A DNA stretch of 23,326 nt from Geobacter sp. UBA2189 (lineage in GTDB: Bacteria; Desulfobacterota; Desulfuromonadia; Geobacterales; Pseudopelobacteraceae). A program made the position numbers and the translations under genes. The stretch is from the NCBI GenBank assembly GCA_002328035.1, contig DCVL01000027.1:1-23326 (forward strand), given 5' to 3'. Shown here piece after piece: positions 1 to 6,140 of this stretch. The notes under the pieces were generated by a model. The model was not told where the DNA came from. It did no database searches and saw only the letters and a list, made by a program, of their open reading frames with translations. Each line of letters begins with the position of its first letter. The first letter of the stretch is position 1.

Positions 1-1
1 T

Positions 2-109
2 GGTTTACTGAAAACCAACAATTACTCTGTTATCGGAGGTTCTGATGTTGTTGGTGACCTTTACAGATGGGACGGCAAGAAATACGTAAAGGTTCCCGAG
101 AAAAAATAG
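2..109 (+). CDS. C-terminal end of an unknown protein (5' truncated by window)
   Basis: The frame is open from the window edge to a TAG at 107-109 and gives 35 residues ending in YVKVPEKK. The piece has a short aromatic/Lys motif, DLYRWDGKKYVKV, of the kind seen at the ends of secreted or beta-rich proteins, but it is too short to assign a family. A strong hairpin follows 11 bases after the stop, which supports this being the true end of a gene. The function is not known. Confidence 0.5.
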   Translation, partial: GLLKTNNYSVIGGSDVVGDLYRWDGKKYVKVPEKK

Positions 110-120
110 AAGTTATGACA

Positions 121-151
121 AAAGGGGGAGCCCCAAAATGGCTCCCCCTTT
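121..151. terminator. Bidirectional intrinsic terminator
   Basis: A 12-bp perfect stem (121-132 with 140-151) encloses a 7-nt loop. The stem is very GC-rich in its core and ends in A/T runs on both sides. It lies between the stop of the partial plus-strand gene (109) and the minus-strand hicB stop (173), so it can serve both converging transcripts. Confidence 0.85.
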
Positions 152-172
152 TCAAAACAGTTGTACTGGGAT

Positions 173-592
173 TTATTCAAGTGAAAGCACTAATCGCTTA
201 CCAAGAGCCGCAGCTAGTTTATCCAGTTGACGAAGGGACGGCCAATGTTTTGGATCTTCCAAGCGAGATACAGCAGGCCATGAAGTGCCGAGCGTGCGTG
301 CAAGGTCTGAGAACTTTTTCTCTCCTCGGTTTAACTTGACAAGAAGAGCCGCCTGAATATTAACATCCGGTGCAATCATATGCACGTTAGCGCCTGATTC
401 GGAGTGAGGAAGAGGAATAAGCTCGTTATCTTCCATCCTTGATTTAAGAGTTAGGTCTAAAACCTCTGTGGCGTTGTAATTGGCTTCTTCAAGAGTATCC
501 CCTTCGCTAATGGCTTCAGGGAAGTCAGGGAAGGTAATTGAGTATCCGCCCTCGTCGGCAGCATCAAAAATGGCAGGATATTCGATTTTCAT
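173..592 (-). CDS. hicB: HicB-family antitoxin with HTH domain
   Basis: This is the antitoxin of a type II HicAB module; it neutralises the HicA mRNA interferase and normally represses its own operon. Residues 1-60 have the HicB partial RNase-H-like fold signature (YPAIFDAADEGGYSITFPDFP, then a TLEEA helix). Residues about 85-139 form a Cro/XRE-like helix-turn-helix (KFSDLARTLGTSWPAVSRLED) for DNA binding. At 139 aa it is the longer, HTH-carrying HicB type. Its ATG overlaps the hicA stop as ATGA, so translation is probably coupled. It has no SD of its own that stands out. Family assignment is confident; activity in this host is inferred. Confidence 0.88.
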   Translation of the reverse strand: MKIEYPAIFDAADEGGYSITFPDFPEAISEGDTLEEANYNATEVLDLTLKSRMEDNELIPLPHSESGANVHMIAPDVNIQAALLVKLNRGEKKFSDLARTLGTSWPAVSRLEDPKHWPSLRQLDKLAAALGKRLVLSLE

Positions 593-774
593 TTTAGCTT
601 TACCCCCGATTGCTTCTCTATGGACAGTAAGGTCTTGATTTTAACGTCATGTGTGCCGTGAACCGGCACAGTGACCTTCACGCCATCTTTAATCATCTGG
701 TGATGGCTGCCGTTGATGGACTTGATTTCCCATCCCAGTGCTTTGAGCTTTTTTATTATTTCTTTACCGTTCAC
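589..774 (-). CDS. hicA: HicA-family toxin (mRNA interferase)
   Basis: A 61-residue protein of the HicA family, a dsRBD-like fold that cleaves mRNA. The N-terminal GKEIIKKLKALGWE helix and the GSHH motif at residues 22-25, whose first His is the usual catalytic residue, are both present. The C-terminal VTVPVHGTHDVKIKTLLSI strand-helix is also typical. Length matches the family. It is the first gene of the pair and overlaps hicB by four bases. Nothing looks broken, so the toxin is probably intact. Confidence 0.9.
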   Translation of the reverse strand: MNGKEIIKKLKALGWEIKSINGSHHQMIKDGVKVTVPVHGTHDVKIKTLLSIEKQSGVKLK

Positions 775-781
775 TTTTATA

Positions 782-810
782 TTGATATATCATTTTAGGT
801 AATATTGCAA
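782..810 (-). promoter_or_regulatory. Candidate hicAB promoter and operator
   Basis: On the minus strand TTGCAA (805-810) and TATCAA (782-787) are separated by 17 bases, each matching 4 of 6 consensus positions. The -10 element overlaps a perfect 10-bp palindrome, TGATATATCA (783-792), which would be a natural place for HicB autorepression. The match is modest and the start of hicA is only 8 bases away, so this is a suggestion only. Confidence 0.3.
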
Positions 811-933
811 AGATTTTATTGTGTGGAAGTGCAACAAAAGCGAGAGTCCAACAAGGCTTACGACCTGCCCTAAAACCCGGCAGGTCAAAGCCATAGCCGT
901 TATCTGGATTGCAAGAGAGGAATAATCAGCCCA

Positions 934-2130
934 ATGAATATCGTAATGCGCAAAACTGATAGGACAGAATGTTTGCTGTTCAAGGAGGCAGATCTTCCAC
1001 TCGAGGTGGTGATCCTGATAATCGGCGGCATGACTCTGCTGATTACAGGGATACTGTCGTTCCCGGTATCAGTCGGGGCACTCCCGTACTATGAAAACGG
1101 TTTGTATGGATTGTACCTGGTCATCTTCGCCCTTCAAGCCATAACGCTCGGAAAAACTCCTTTTGGCGACATGAGCAAGTCGAAGTCATTGCTCACGGCA
1201 GGTGTGGCAGTTGCAGCCGTCGGCATAGTCACCTGCTTCATCCCGATTTTAAGCCGTATTCCCCGCCTGCTTTTGTTTCTGTGCTTTGGCCCGGGTGGCT
1301 TTCTGTTGCTTCTACAGATGTGTCTATCCCCCAAAAAGCTTAGAAGTTGGGCAAGCCATGGGAGGATATTCCGGCATCTGATTGTTGGATGCGTCACAGT
1401 CTATATTCTTTCGATGCTGACTGGACTTCTCATATGGGAAGAGAGCCTTTTGACGACGGATATGACGGCAGTCGTGGCCATGGCCTTTGGCGTGGCGATC
1501 CTTTACCTGGCAGGGGTTCTGCGGAAGATATACAGCGAATACCCTGAGGTGGAAACGCGACCCGGCGGCAGCGTCGAGCTTTCCACGGACCAGGCGATGC
1601 TCATGCTGATGGGTATTTTCATGTTGCTCCTTGGCGTGCTGCTTGTCCCGGTGGGCCTGGGTCTGCTTCCCTTTTCGGGGAGCGCACAACTGGGTCTTCT
1701 GATGGTGATTTTCGCGGTTCAGATGCTTGCGTCCGGAAGCACTCCAATCGGCACCTTCCCCCGCACATGGCTTGTGGTCGGCTTCGGTCTCTTGTTTGCG
1801 GCACTGGGAATCGTGTCCTGCATCATTCCGGAAATTCTGATCCCGGCGTTGACGGTTCTCGTGGGGGCACTGAATGTTCTGGGCGGCGCCATAGCACTCA
1901 TGAAACTCTGGGTTTCCAGGCCAAGACGCTCTGAAATGCCCCGTGAACCGCCCCCCCCCGGTGCTTTCAAGGCTTTTTGCCGCACAGGTGACCATGAACC
2001 TGTTGACAGTCATGTTCGGCACATCGATGCTCGTCCCGGGTTTGGTTCCCACGCCGATCATTGGCGTGATTCTCGCCGCGAACGGATGCGTTCTCTTGTA
2101 CCTTTTGGACATCCTGGTTGCGCTGGATAA
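934..2130 (+). CDS. Internally duplicated polytopic membrane protein, frameshifted near its end
   Basis: As read here the protein is 398 aa with many hydrophobic segments. Two homologous halves are visible. The GALPYY...FALQAI...GIVTCFIPIL stretch at residues 48-106 corresponds to GLLPFS...FAVQML...GIVSCIIPEIL at residues 243-302. The period is about 195 residues. After a run of nine C at 1951-1959 the frame changes to a hydrophilic, Arg/His-rich tail with no resemblance to the first half. The membrane-like continuation lies in the +1 frame (1961-2161). Restoring it would give about 408 aa. The start has an AGAGGA motif about a dozen bases upstream. The family is not firmly recognised; the paired-helix repeats are reminiscent of HdeD/DUF308-like proteins. 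GC content is visibly higher than in the flanking genes. Confidence 0.65.
   Translation: MNIVMRKTDRTECLLFKEADLPLEVVILIIGGMTLLITGILSFPVSVGALPYYENGLYGLYLVIFALQAITLGKTPFGDMSKSKSLLTAGVAVAAVGIVTCFIPILSRIPRLLLFLCFGPGGFLLLLQMCLSPKKLRSWASHGRIFRHLIVGCVTVYILSMLTGLLIWEESLLTTDMTAVVAMAFGVAILYLAGVLRKIYSEYPEVETRPGGSVELSTDQAMLMLMGIFMLLLGVLLVPVGLGLLPFSGSAQLGLLMVIFAVQMLASGSTPIGTFPRTWLVVGFGLLFAALGIVSCIIPEILIPALTVLVGALNVLGGAIALMKLWVSRPRRSEMPREPPPPGAFKAFCRTGDHEPVDSHVRHIDARPGFGSHADHWRDSRRERMRSLVPFGHPGCAG
1951..1959 (+). repeat. Run of nine C inside a membrane-protein gene
   Basis: Nine consecutive C between G1950 and G1960. With eight C (or five) the upstream frame would join the membrane-like frame that ends at 2161. 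With nine it joins a frame encoding a hydrophilic tail that ends at 2130. It could be a slippage-prone, phase-variable tract, a fixed mutation or a sequencing error. Confidence 0.8.
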
Positions 2131-2161
2131 GTTACGTTGTACCATGGTGAAGGTCACATAA
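1961..2161 (+). pseudogene. Out-of-frame C-terminal portion of the duplicated membrane protein
   Basis: This frame encodes about 66 residues with two hydrophobic segments (LLTVMFGTSMLVPGLVP and IIGVILAANGCVLLYLLDIL). They mirror the end of the first repeat of the same protein (VTVYILSMLTGLL ... VVAMAFGVAILYLAGVL, residues 154-196). The homology to repeat 1 is the best evidence that this, and not the tail read in frame from 934, is the original C-terminus. It has no credible start of its own. Confidence 0.6.
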
Positions 2162-2204
2162 CCTCACGCGTCGAAGCAACAACCCCCCAACCCTCCATGC
2201 GGAC

Positions 2205-2477
2205 GTGAACTCATTGGGGTGGCGCTATATTCCGAAAGTGGGCGCTCCGGGAGCGGATTTGAGCCAGCCCGCACTCTTTCCCATGCGAAGTGAGCCGAAT
2301 GTCGCCTGGACGGGCAGCGGATCGGTCAAATGGACGGTGCTGACGTGGGATCAAAACCCCACACAGTTTCAGATCATCAAGGCGCTAGCGGTGTTACCCA
2401 TTCTTGATCTGTCTCCCGTCATGATGACGCAGGGCCGCGTAATCCTGATGGAAAACCGTGGGCGCGTACTCAGCTAG
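2205..2477 (+). pseudogene. 5'-truncated acetoacetate decarboxylase-like remnant
   Basis: The frame is open from 2151 to the TAG at 2477, with a GTG at 2205 as its first conventional start (90 aa) and no clear SD. The order of elements resembles the C-terminal third of the acetoacetate decarboxylase (ADC) superfamily: a W(R)YIPK strand, a GSGSVKW strand, then PILDLSPVMMTQGRVIL. A complete ADC protein is about 240-260 aa, so the N-terminal part with the active-site Lys region is absent. It ends 30 bases before the SDR gene and shares the GC-rich composition of that patch. I infer a deletion remnant; the family call is from pattern memory only. Confidence 0.4.
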
Positions 2478-2507
2478 CAAAAATAGACAAGAAAGGAAGC
2501 GTGAGAC

Positions 2508-3314
2508 ATGAAAGAATATTACGAAAACAAGGTCGCAGTGGTTACCGGCGGAGCGTCGGGAATCGGTCTGGCTCTCGCGGAGACGCTGCTCTCCTGCGAG
2601 GCGAAGCAGGTAGTCCTCGCCGACCTCAACGATGAAAACCTCAAACAGGAGACCGAGCGGCTTGACAGGGTCTATCCCGGCAAGGTGCTCGGGCTCCACT
2701 GCAATATCACTAAGGAAGGAGACGTGCAGGGGATGATCCGCAAAGCTGTCGAATTCGGCGGGCGCATAGATATCCTTATTAACAATGCGGGCGCCGGCTT
2801 GGGCGGTCTTTTCGACAAGCAGACGAATGAGGATTGGGAGAAGGCCTTCGCGCTGAACTTCTACGGCGCGCTCTACGGCATTCGCGCCGTGCTGCCGATT
2901 ATGCGCAAGCAGGGCAGCGGGCATATCGTCGACATCATTTCCGGCATCGCGTTCTCGCCGATGGCTCAGCAGACGATGTATTCCGCCACCAAGGCAGCAC
3001 TGAATGGACTGACGCTCGCTCTTCGTTACGAGTTGTGGGACGAAAACATCCGCGTGACGTCGGCGACGCCAGGCACGACAGCCACCCCGATCTGGAAAAC
3101 TGGCGGTTGTGAGCCGCCTCCAAGCGCGCAATCACCGGAACAGTCCGCGCAGACAATCCTCGCTGGGGTGGCCAAAAACGAGCGGTTGGTCCTAGGTGAT
3201 CAGGATGACGTCTCGGGTGCGAAAAACTGCTTCAACCCCGACTACGCCGCGGGAATGGACGATTACTTTCTGAACGTCGCCCGCAAGCGGCGAAGCGGCG
3301 AGTGGGTCGTGTAA
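2508..3314 (+). CDS. Short-chain dehydrogenase/reductase (SDR)
   Basis: A 268-aa classical SDR, an NAD(P)-dependent oxidoreductase with a Rossmann fold. The cofactor motif TGGASGIG is at residues 14-21, NNAGAG at about 91-96, and the catalytic YSATK (Y-x3-K) at about 157-161, preceded by an S in IISGIAFS. The acidic residue after strand 2 (LADLNDEN) favours NAD(H) over NADP(H). The start has a good SD (AGGAAG) about ten bases upstream. It sits directly after the ADC-like remnant in the same orientation and with similar GC-rich codon use, so the two were probably acquired together. Substrate cannot be told from sequence. Confidence 0.85.
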   Translation: MKEYYENKVAVVTGGASGIGLALAETLLSCEAKQVVLADLNDENLKQETERLDRVYPGKVLGLHCNITKEGDVQGMIRKAVEFGGRIDILINNAGAGLGGLFDKQTNEDWEKAFALNFYGALYGIRAVLPIMRKQGSGHIVDIISGIAFSPMAQQTMYSATKAALNGLTLALRYELWDENIRVTSATPGTTATPIWKTGGCEPPPSAQSPEQSAQTILAGVAKNERLVLGDQDDVSGAKNCFNPDYAAGMDDYFLNVARKRRSGEWVV

Positions 3315-3527
3315 TTAAACAAGCCAATGGGGAGGAGAAAGGTTCAGCTCTCCATTTTCCATTTTTAGGAAGTATATGGGGTCACCCATTAAAAGGCTGC
3401 TGTCAACGGCAAAAACGTTCCCTATGGAAGAAAATAAAGATTTTCAAGCTCTGTTAATAAGTCACTAACATCGTTGCCATTACCGTTATTTCTTTTGTTT
3501 CGATGTACTCAGCCCTTGGCTGCATCA

Positions 3528-3790
3528 GTCACCCATCAGGATCAAGGCTTGTTGTGGCGGTTTTGGAAGATCAAAAGCCCCTTCCGCGATTCGCGGACCA
3601 GAAAAACTTCGGTTCCAAGCCGTGTCCAATTGGTTGCTTCAGGTCTCATGGTTGTTAACCAGCCCCTTAGTGGCTCACGACGTGGGCAGCAAAGACGTCA
3701 ATAACTTTATGTAGTGCTGGGTGGAGCGGCTGCCAATCAGGCCTCGTGGTTTTACCAACCCCAATGCAAGCTCACCACTCCAGCCAGTTC
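3528..3790 (-). ncRNA. Candidate IS110-associated structured (bridge) RNA region
   Basis: About 260 bases downstream of the transposase stop carry no credible gene but several local inverted repeats: TCCGCGATTCGCGGA (3583-3597), AGCC...GGCT around 3661-3675, and GGTT/AACC arms near 3642-3660. A further hairpin lies just outside, at 3510-3522 (CAGCC/GGCTG, 3-nt loop). Known biology: IS110-family elements encode a bridge RNA in a non-coding end, and the IS1111-type subgroup has its long non-coding end downstream of the transposase. Inference: this segment is the RNA locus. Neither its promoter nor its guide loops could be assigned. Confidence 0.4.
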
Positions 3791-4810
3791 CTATGTGAAG
3801 ATTTTTTCCGGCATGAAATCAACCCCGTCTTTCATTACATGGTACGCTGCTCGTGCCAGTTTATGAGCCAGCGAGGCGTGTGCTATCATGAAGTTGGTCT
3901 TTCGCAATTTACGGTTGTAAAAAGCTCTGGCCTTGTCGTCGTAACGCCTTGCAAATTCCGCTGCCTCGGAGAACGCCCAGGAAAGGTACTTGTTGCCGTT
4001 TTTCTTGTTTCCCTTCCCCTTGGACTTGCCGTTGCTGATCCATTGCGTGGAGACCGCCCGGCAGTATGATGCGTAGTTGCCGACTTTCTCGAATCGCTCA
4101 ATGGGGCCGGTTTCAAGCATAATAGTTAATCCCAGGATTTTTCCAATGCCAGGAATTGTGACCAGTTTTTTGTAGGCATCCGTAAGCTCAAGCTTCTTCT
4201 CAAGAAAACCCTCAATGGCGTAAATCTGCTTTGTGAAGAAATCGATGGAGTCTTTGCTTACCTGACCGGCAAGAGCCAAATCCTCGTTGTCTGCCAGATA
4301 TGGCTGAACACGGTTTTCACGCAACCGCTTTATGTCGTTGGTTTTCATCTTAGTGCCGCAATTTCTGGTGATAATGTTCTGAAGGCTGATCAGGAGCGAT
4401 GATCTCAGCGATACCAGATGCCCTCGTTTTCTGAGCAGGTCGCGGATCGGTCGTGTGTCCTTCGGATAAATGTATCCGGTCGGCAAAATATTAAGTCGCA
4501 GCATCTCGGCCAACCAAAAGGCATCGTGTTTGTCGTCGGCATACTTCATGCCGGAATATTTCTGGATGGCTGAAGGATTCGCCAGGTGTAGGGCGAATCC
4601 TTCAGCCATCAGCCCATCGACGAGCCAGTACCAGTTATAGGTGGATTCTACGACAATACCGACAAGATCATTTCGAAACGGTTCAAACGACTGGACGATT
4701 GCCCTTATGTCGTTTGGAGCTTTCTCCTTGAAGATACGCTTGCCAGTTTCATCAACAATTGCCAAATAGCTGTTGCTTGAATGCAGATCGATTCCAGAGT
4801 ACAGTTTCAT
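3791..4810 (-). CDS. IS110-family DEDD transposase/recombinase
   Basis: A 339-aa recombinase starting at MKLYSGIDLH. I chose this start over an upstream one because AGGAGGT lies six bases before it. The N-terminal RuvC-like domain carries D8, E55 (VVESTYNW) and D93/D96 (DDKHDAFWLAE), the DEDD set. The middle is helical, and the C-terminal Transposase_20 domain begins at LVTIPGIGKILG and includes GNKKNGNKYLSWAFSEAA. The length is full for the family and no frameshift is seen, so it is probably functional. It acts on its own element's ends, and in characterised members does so together with an element-encoded RNA. Confidence 0.9.
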   Translation of the reverse strand: MKLYSGIDLHSSNSYLAIVDETGKRIFKEKAPNDIRAIVQSFEPFRNDLVGIVVESTYNWYWLVDGLMAEGFALHLANPSAIQKYSGMKYADDKHDAFWLAEMLRLNILPTGYIYPKDTRPIRDLLRKRGHLVSLRSSLLISLQNIITRNCGTKMKTNDIKRLRENRVQPYLADNEDLALAGQVSKDSIDFFTKQIYAIEGFLEKKLELTDAYKKLVTIPGIGKILGLTIMLETGPIERFEKVGNYASYCRAVSTQWISNGKSKGKGNKKNGNKYLSWAFSEAAEFARRYDDKARAFYNRKLRKTNFMIAHASLAHKLARAAYHVMKDGVDFMPEKIFT

Positions 4811-4812
4811 TG

Positions 4813-4895
4813 GGCACCTCCTGAGTGTGCTTGCAAGATTGGATCTCTTTCCAAGCATATCGGAAGTTTTTGCATCCGTTGATTCAGGGGGTGCC
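4813..4895 (-). promoter_or_regulatory. Inverted repeat that can hide the transposase ribosome-binding site
   Basis: On the minus strand the segment 4895-4884 (GGCACCCCCTGA) can pair with 4824-4813 (TCAGGAGGTGCC) at 11 of 12 positions. The second arm contains the transposase SD. The arms are 59 bases apart and a second small hairpin (TTGGA/TCCAA, near 4840-4855) lies between them. Transcripts entering from outside the element would fold the SD into the stem. Transcripts starting inside would lack the upstream arm. This is a known logic in other IS elements; here it is inference. Confidence 0.45.
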
Positions 4896-5023
4896 TTTTA
4901 GATGATTATCAGGTCTTGAAAGTGGAATAATTGGATATACGATTCCCAACCACGTCCTTGGACACCAACCGCCCGAAGAAGCCGGGCGGGCGGGTCAAGG
5001 CCGCCCCCGTTGGGTGAGAAAAT

Positions 5024-5275
5024 ATGCCAGGAAAAAAGAAGAAAGAGAGGCTGAAAAGTAACATCGGTCAGTTTGTGAAGGAGTATGGCAGAAAGGCGCA
5101 ACGGGGCGTAGAACCAAACGACCGGCAATATGACAGAAAAGTCGAAAAGCTAATCAAGCGGATGAACCCACAAGAATTGAGCAAACTTCTAAACGAGGAG
5201 TCCTCTCTTGAGTCAGAAGACGATGTAGGCGATGAAAAAGAAAAAACTAATGGGCAGTCTCTGCATGAAGTTTGA
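5024..5275 (+). CDS. Small charged hypothetical protein
   Basis: An 83-residue, highly charged protein: a Lys/Arg-rich N-terminus (MPGKKKKERL), a helical middle (KVEKLIKRMNPQELSKLLNEE) and an acidic tail (ESEDDVGDEKEK). There is no signal peptide or membrane segment. Only a weak purine-rich SD (GTGAG) precedes the ATG. Its 3' end overlaps the 3' end of the minus-strand antitoxin gene by 29 bases, tail to tail. I do not recognise a family, although the composition suggests nucleic-acid contact. It could be a resident of the toxin-antitoxin locus. Confidence 0.5.
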   Translation: MPGKKKKERLKSNIGQFVKEYGRKAQRGVEPNDRQYDRKVEKLIKRMNPQELSKLLNEESSLESEDDVGDEKEKTNGQSLHEV

Positions 5276-5543
5276 GTCCAAGCGCTGAAACAATTTTGAG
5301 AATTGTATCAAAACCCGGAACTCGCTCCCCTGAAAGCGCCTTGTAGAGACTTTCACGAGAAAGACCGGCGTCACGAGCCACCTGTGACATGCCCTTGGCA
5401 CGGGCAATATCGCCTAGCGCCTTGGCAATAAAAGCAGCATCGCCATTGGCCTCTTCTAGGGAAGCTTCAAGATAGGCTGCCATTTCTTTCGGAGTACGGA
5501 GGTGCTCCGCAACATCATAGCGACTTGTAGTTGTTTTTGACAT
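5247..5543 (-). CDS. HTH addiction-module antidote protein (HigA-like)
   Basis: A 98-residue antitoxin of the 'putative addiction module antidote' type. The N-terminal YDVAEHLRTPKEMAAYLEASLEEANGD region is characteristic. It is followed by an XRE-like HTH (MSQVARDAGLSRESLYKALSG, about residues 51-71) and a FDTILKIVSALGLKL segment. I placed the start at the ATG at 5543, because AGGAG lies six bases upstream; the TTG at 5549 has poor spacing. The partner toxin ends 9 bases upstream, so the order is toxin then antitoxin, as usual for this family. It probably binds the toxin and represses the pair. Confidence 0.85.
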   Translation of the reverse strand: MSKTTTSRYDVAEHLRTPKEMAAYLEASLEEANGDAAFIAKALGDIARAKGMSQVARDAGLSRESLYKALSGERVPGFDTILKIVSALGLKLHAETAH

Positions 5544-5552
5544 TTTCAACTC

Positions 5553-5849
5553 CTAAAGATTCTGTGCAAGCCGGATTGCTGTCTTGACATCCCGTGGTTG
5601 GCTGCTCTTGTCACCACCAGCCAGCAGGACAATCAATTCGCTGCCTCGTTGAATGAAATAAACACGATAACCGGGGCCGTAATTAATTCGCATCTCCGAA
5701 ACGCCTTCACCAACAGGCTTGACGTCCCCCGCATTTCCCGATGCAAGGCGCTCAATCCTGATAAGGACGCGAGCCTTGGCCTGGATGTCGCGTAAGCTCT
5801 CAAGCCAGTTGGCAAAATGTTCAGTTTTACGAATTTCTATCATGACCAT
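5553..5849 (-). CDS. RelE/ParE-superfamily addiction-module toxin (HigB-like)
   Basis: About 98 residues from MVMIEIRKTEHFANWLESLRD. The frame also extends upstream to 5945, but that extension is not conserved-looking. MxEIRKTEHF is the usual family start, and a GGG-containing SD lies before 5849. An ATG at 5843 is equally possible. Features include IRIERLASGNAGDVKPVGEGVSEMRINYGPGYRVYF, with the R and Y residues of the RelE-like fold, and a final LLAGGDKSSQPRDVKTA. It is expected to cleave mRNA on the ribosome; the exact activity is inferred from family. Confidence 0.85.
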   Translation of the reverse strand: MVMIEIRKTEHFANWLESLRDIQAKARVLIRIERLASGNAGDVKPVGEGVSEMRINYGPGYRVYFIQRGSELIVLLAGGDKSSQPRDVKTAIRLAQNL

Positions 5850-6097
5850 ACTGTAGCCCTGCGGATACACTCTGTCAATAGCCGATACCCAACAATCGGC
5901 AAGGCCCGCCGAGGGCGGGTAAGCCTCACAACCGTTATACAACACACCGAAAAACCGAATTAAAACCGAGAACCGAGCGCCATTGAGGGTCGCAAAAAAC
6001 GAAGGAAGAGCAAAGGCTATACCGCATACTCATTGACCTGTCCCGTCAATAGTGGACTGCTACGTAATGCTGGTTTGCCGAAAGAGAAAAATTTACA

Positions 6098-6122
6098 GTG
6101 CCCATCCTGTTTGGATAGGCAC
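6098..6122 (-). terminator. Probable aroF terminator
   Basis: A 10-bp stem (6098-6107 with 6113-6122) with a 5-nt loop, about 20 bases beyond the aroF stop. The single imperfect position is a G-U pair only on the minus-strand RNA, which fits minus-strand use. It is followed there by TGTAAATTTTTC, a moderate U tract. Confidence 0.6.
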
Positions 6123-6140
6123 TAAATATTTAAAAGTAGC

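Larger units (their letters stand above)
3528..4895 (-). mobile_element. IS110-family insertion sequence (ends approximate)
   Basis: The element is identified by its DEDD transposase (3791-4810). The limits given are tentative. They use a weak similarity between 4884-4895 plus flank (TGATTCAGGGGGTGCC within 4880-4895) and the reverse complement of 3528-3544 (GTCACCCATCAGGATCA). This would give about 1.37 kb, a normal size for the family. IS110 elements lack classical terminal inverted repeats and usually make no target duplication, so ends cannot be fixed by eye. The element lies between the GC-rich patch and a toxin-antitoxin pair. Bases 3315-3527 hold no gene that I can support and may be flank or element. 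Confidence 0.6.

Noticed and set aside
1324..2157. Long minus-strand frame of 277 codons opposite the duplicated membrane protein
   Set aside because: Its translation is His/Arg/Gln-rich with no fold-like pattern, and it is the reverse shadow of a gene with clear membrane helices and internal homology.
2394..3131. Minus-strand frame of 245 codons opposite the SDR gene
   Set aside because: The SDR on the plus strand has every family motif; the reverse frame is a by-product of GC-rich codon use.
3746..4069. Plus-strand frame of 107 codons across the IS110 3' end
   Set aside because: It is opposite the conserved transposase C-terminus and has no SD or recognisable domain.
4811..4858. Longer N-terminus for the IS110 transposase (16 extra residues)
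   Set aside because: The perfect SD AGGAGGT lies between the two starts and the family begins at the GIDLH strand.
5850..5945. Longer N-terminus for the HigB-like toxin
   Set aside because: The extra residues do not look like the family, which begins at the IEIRKTEHF strand.
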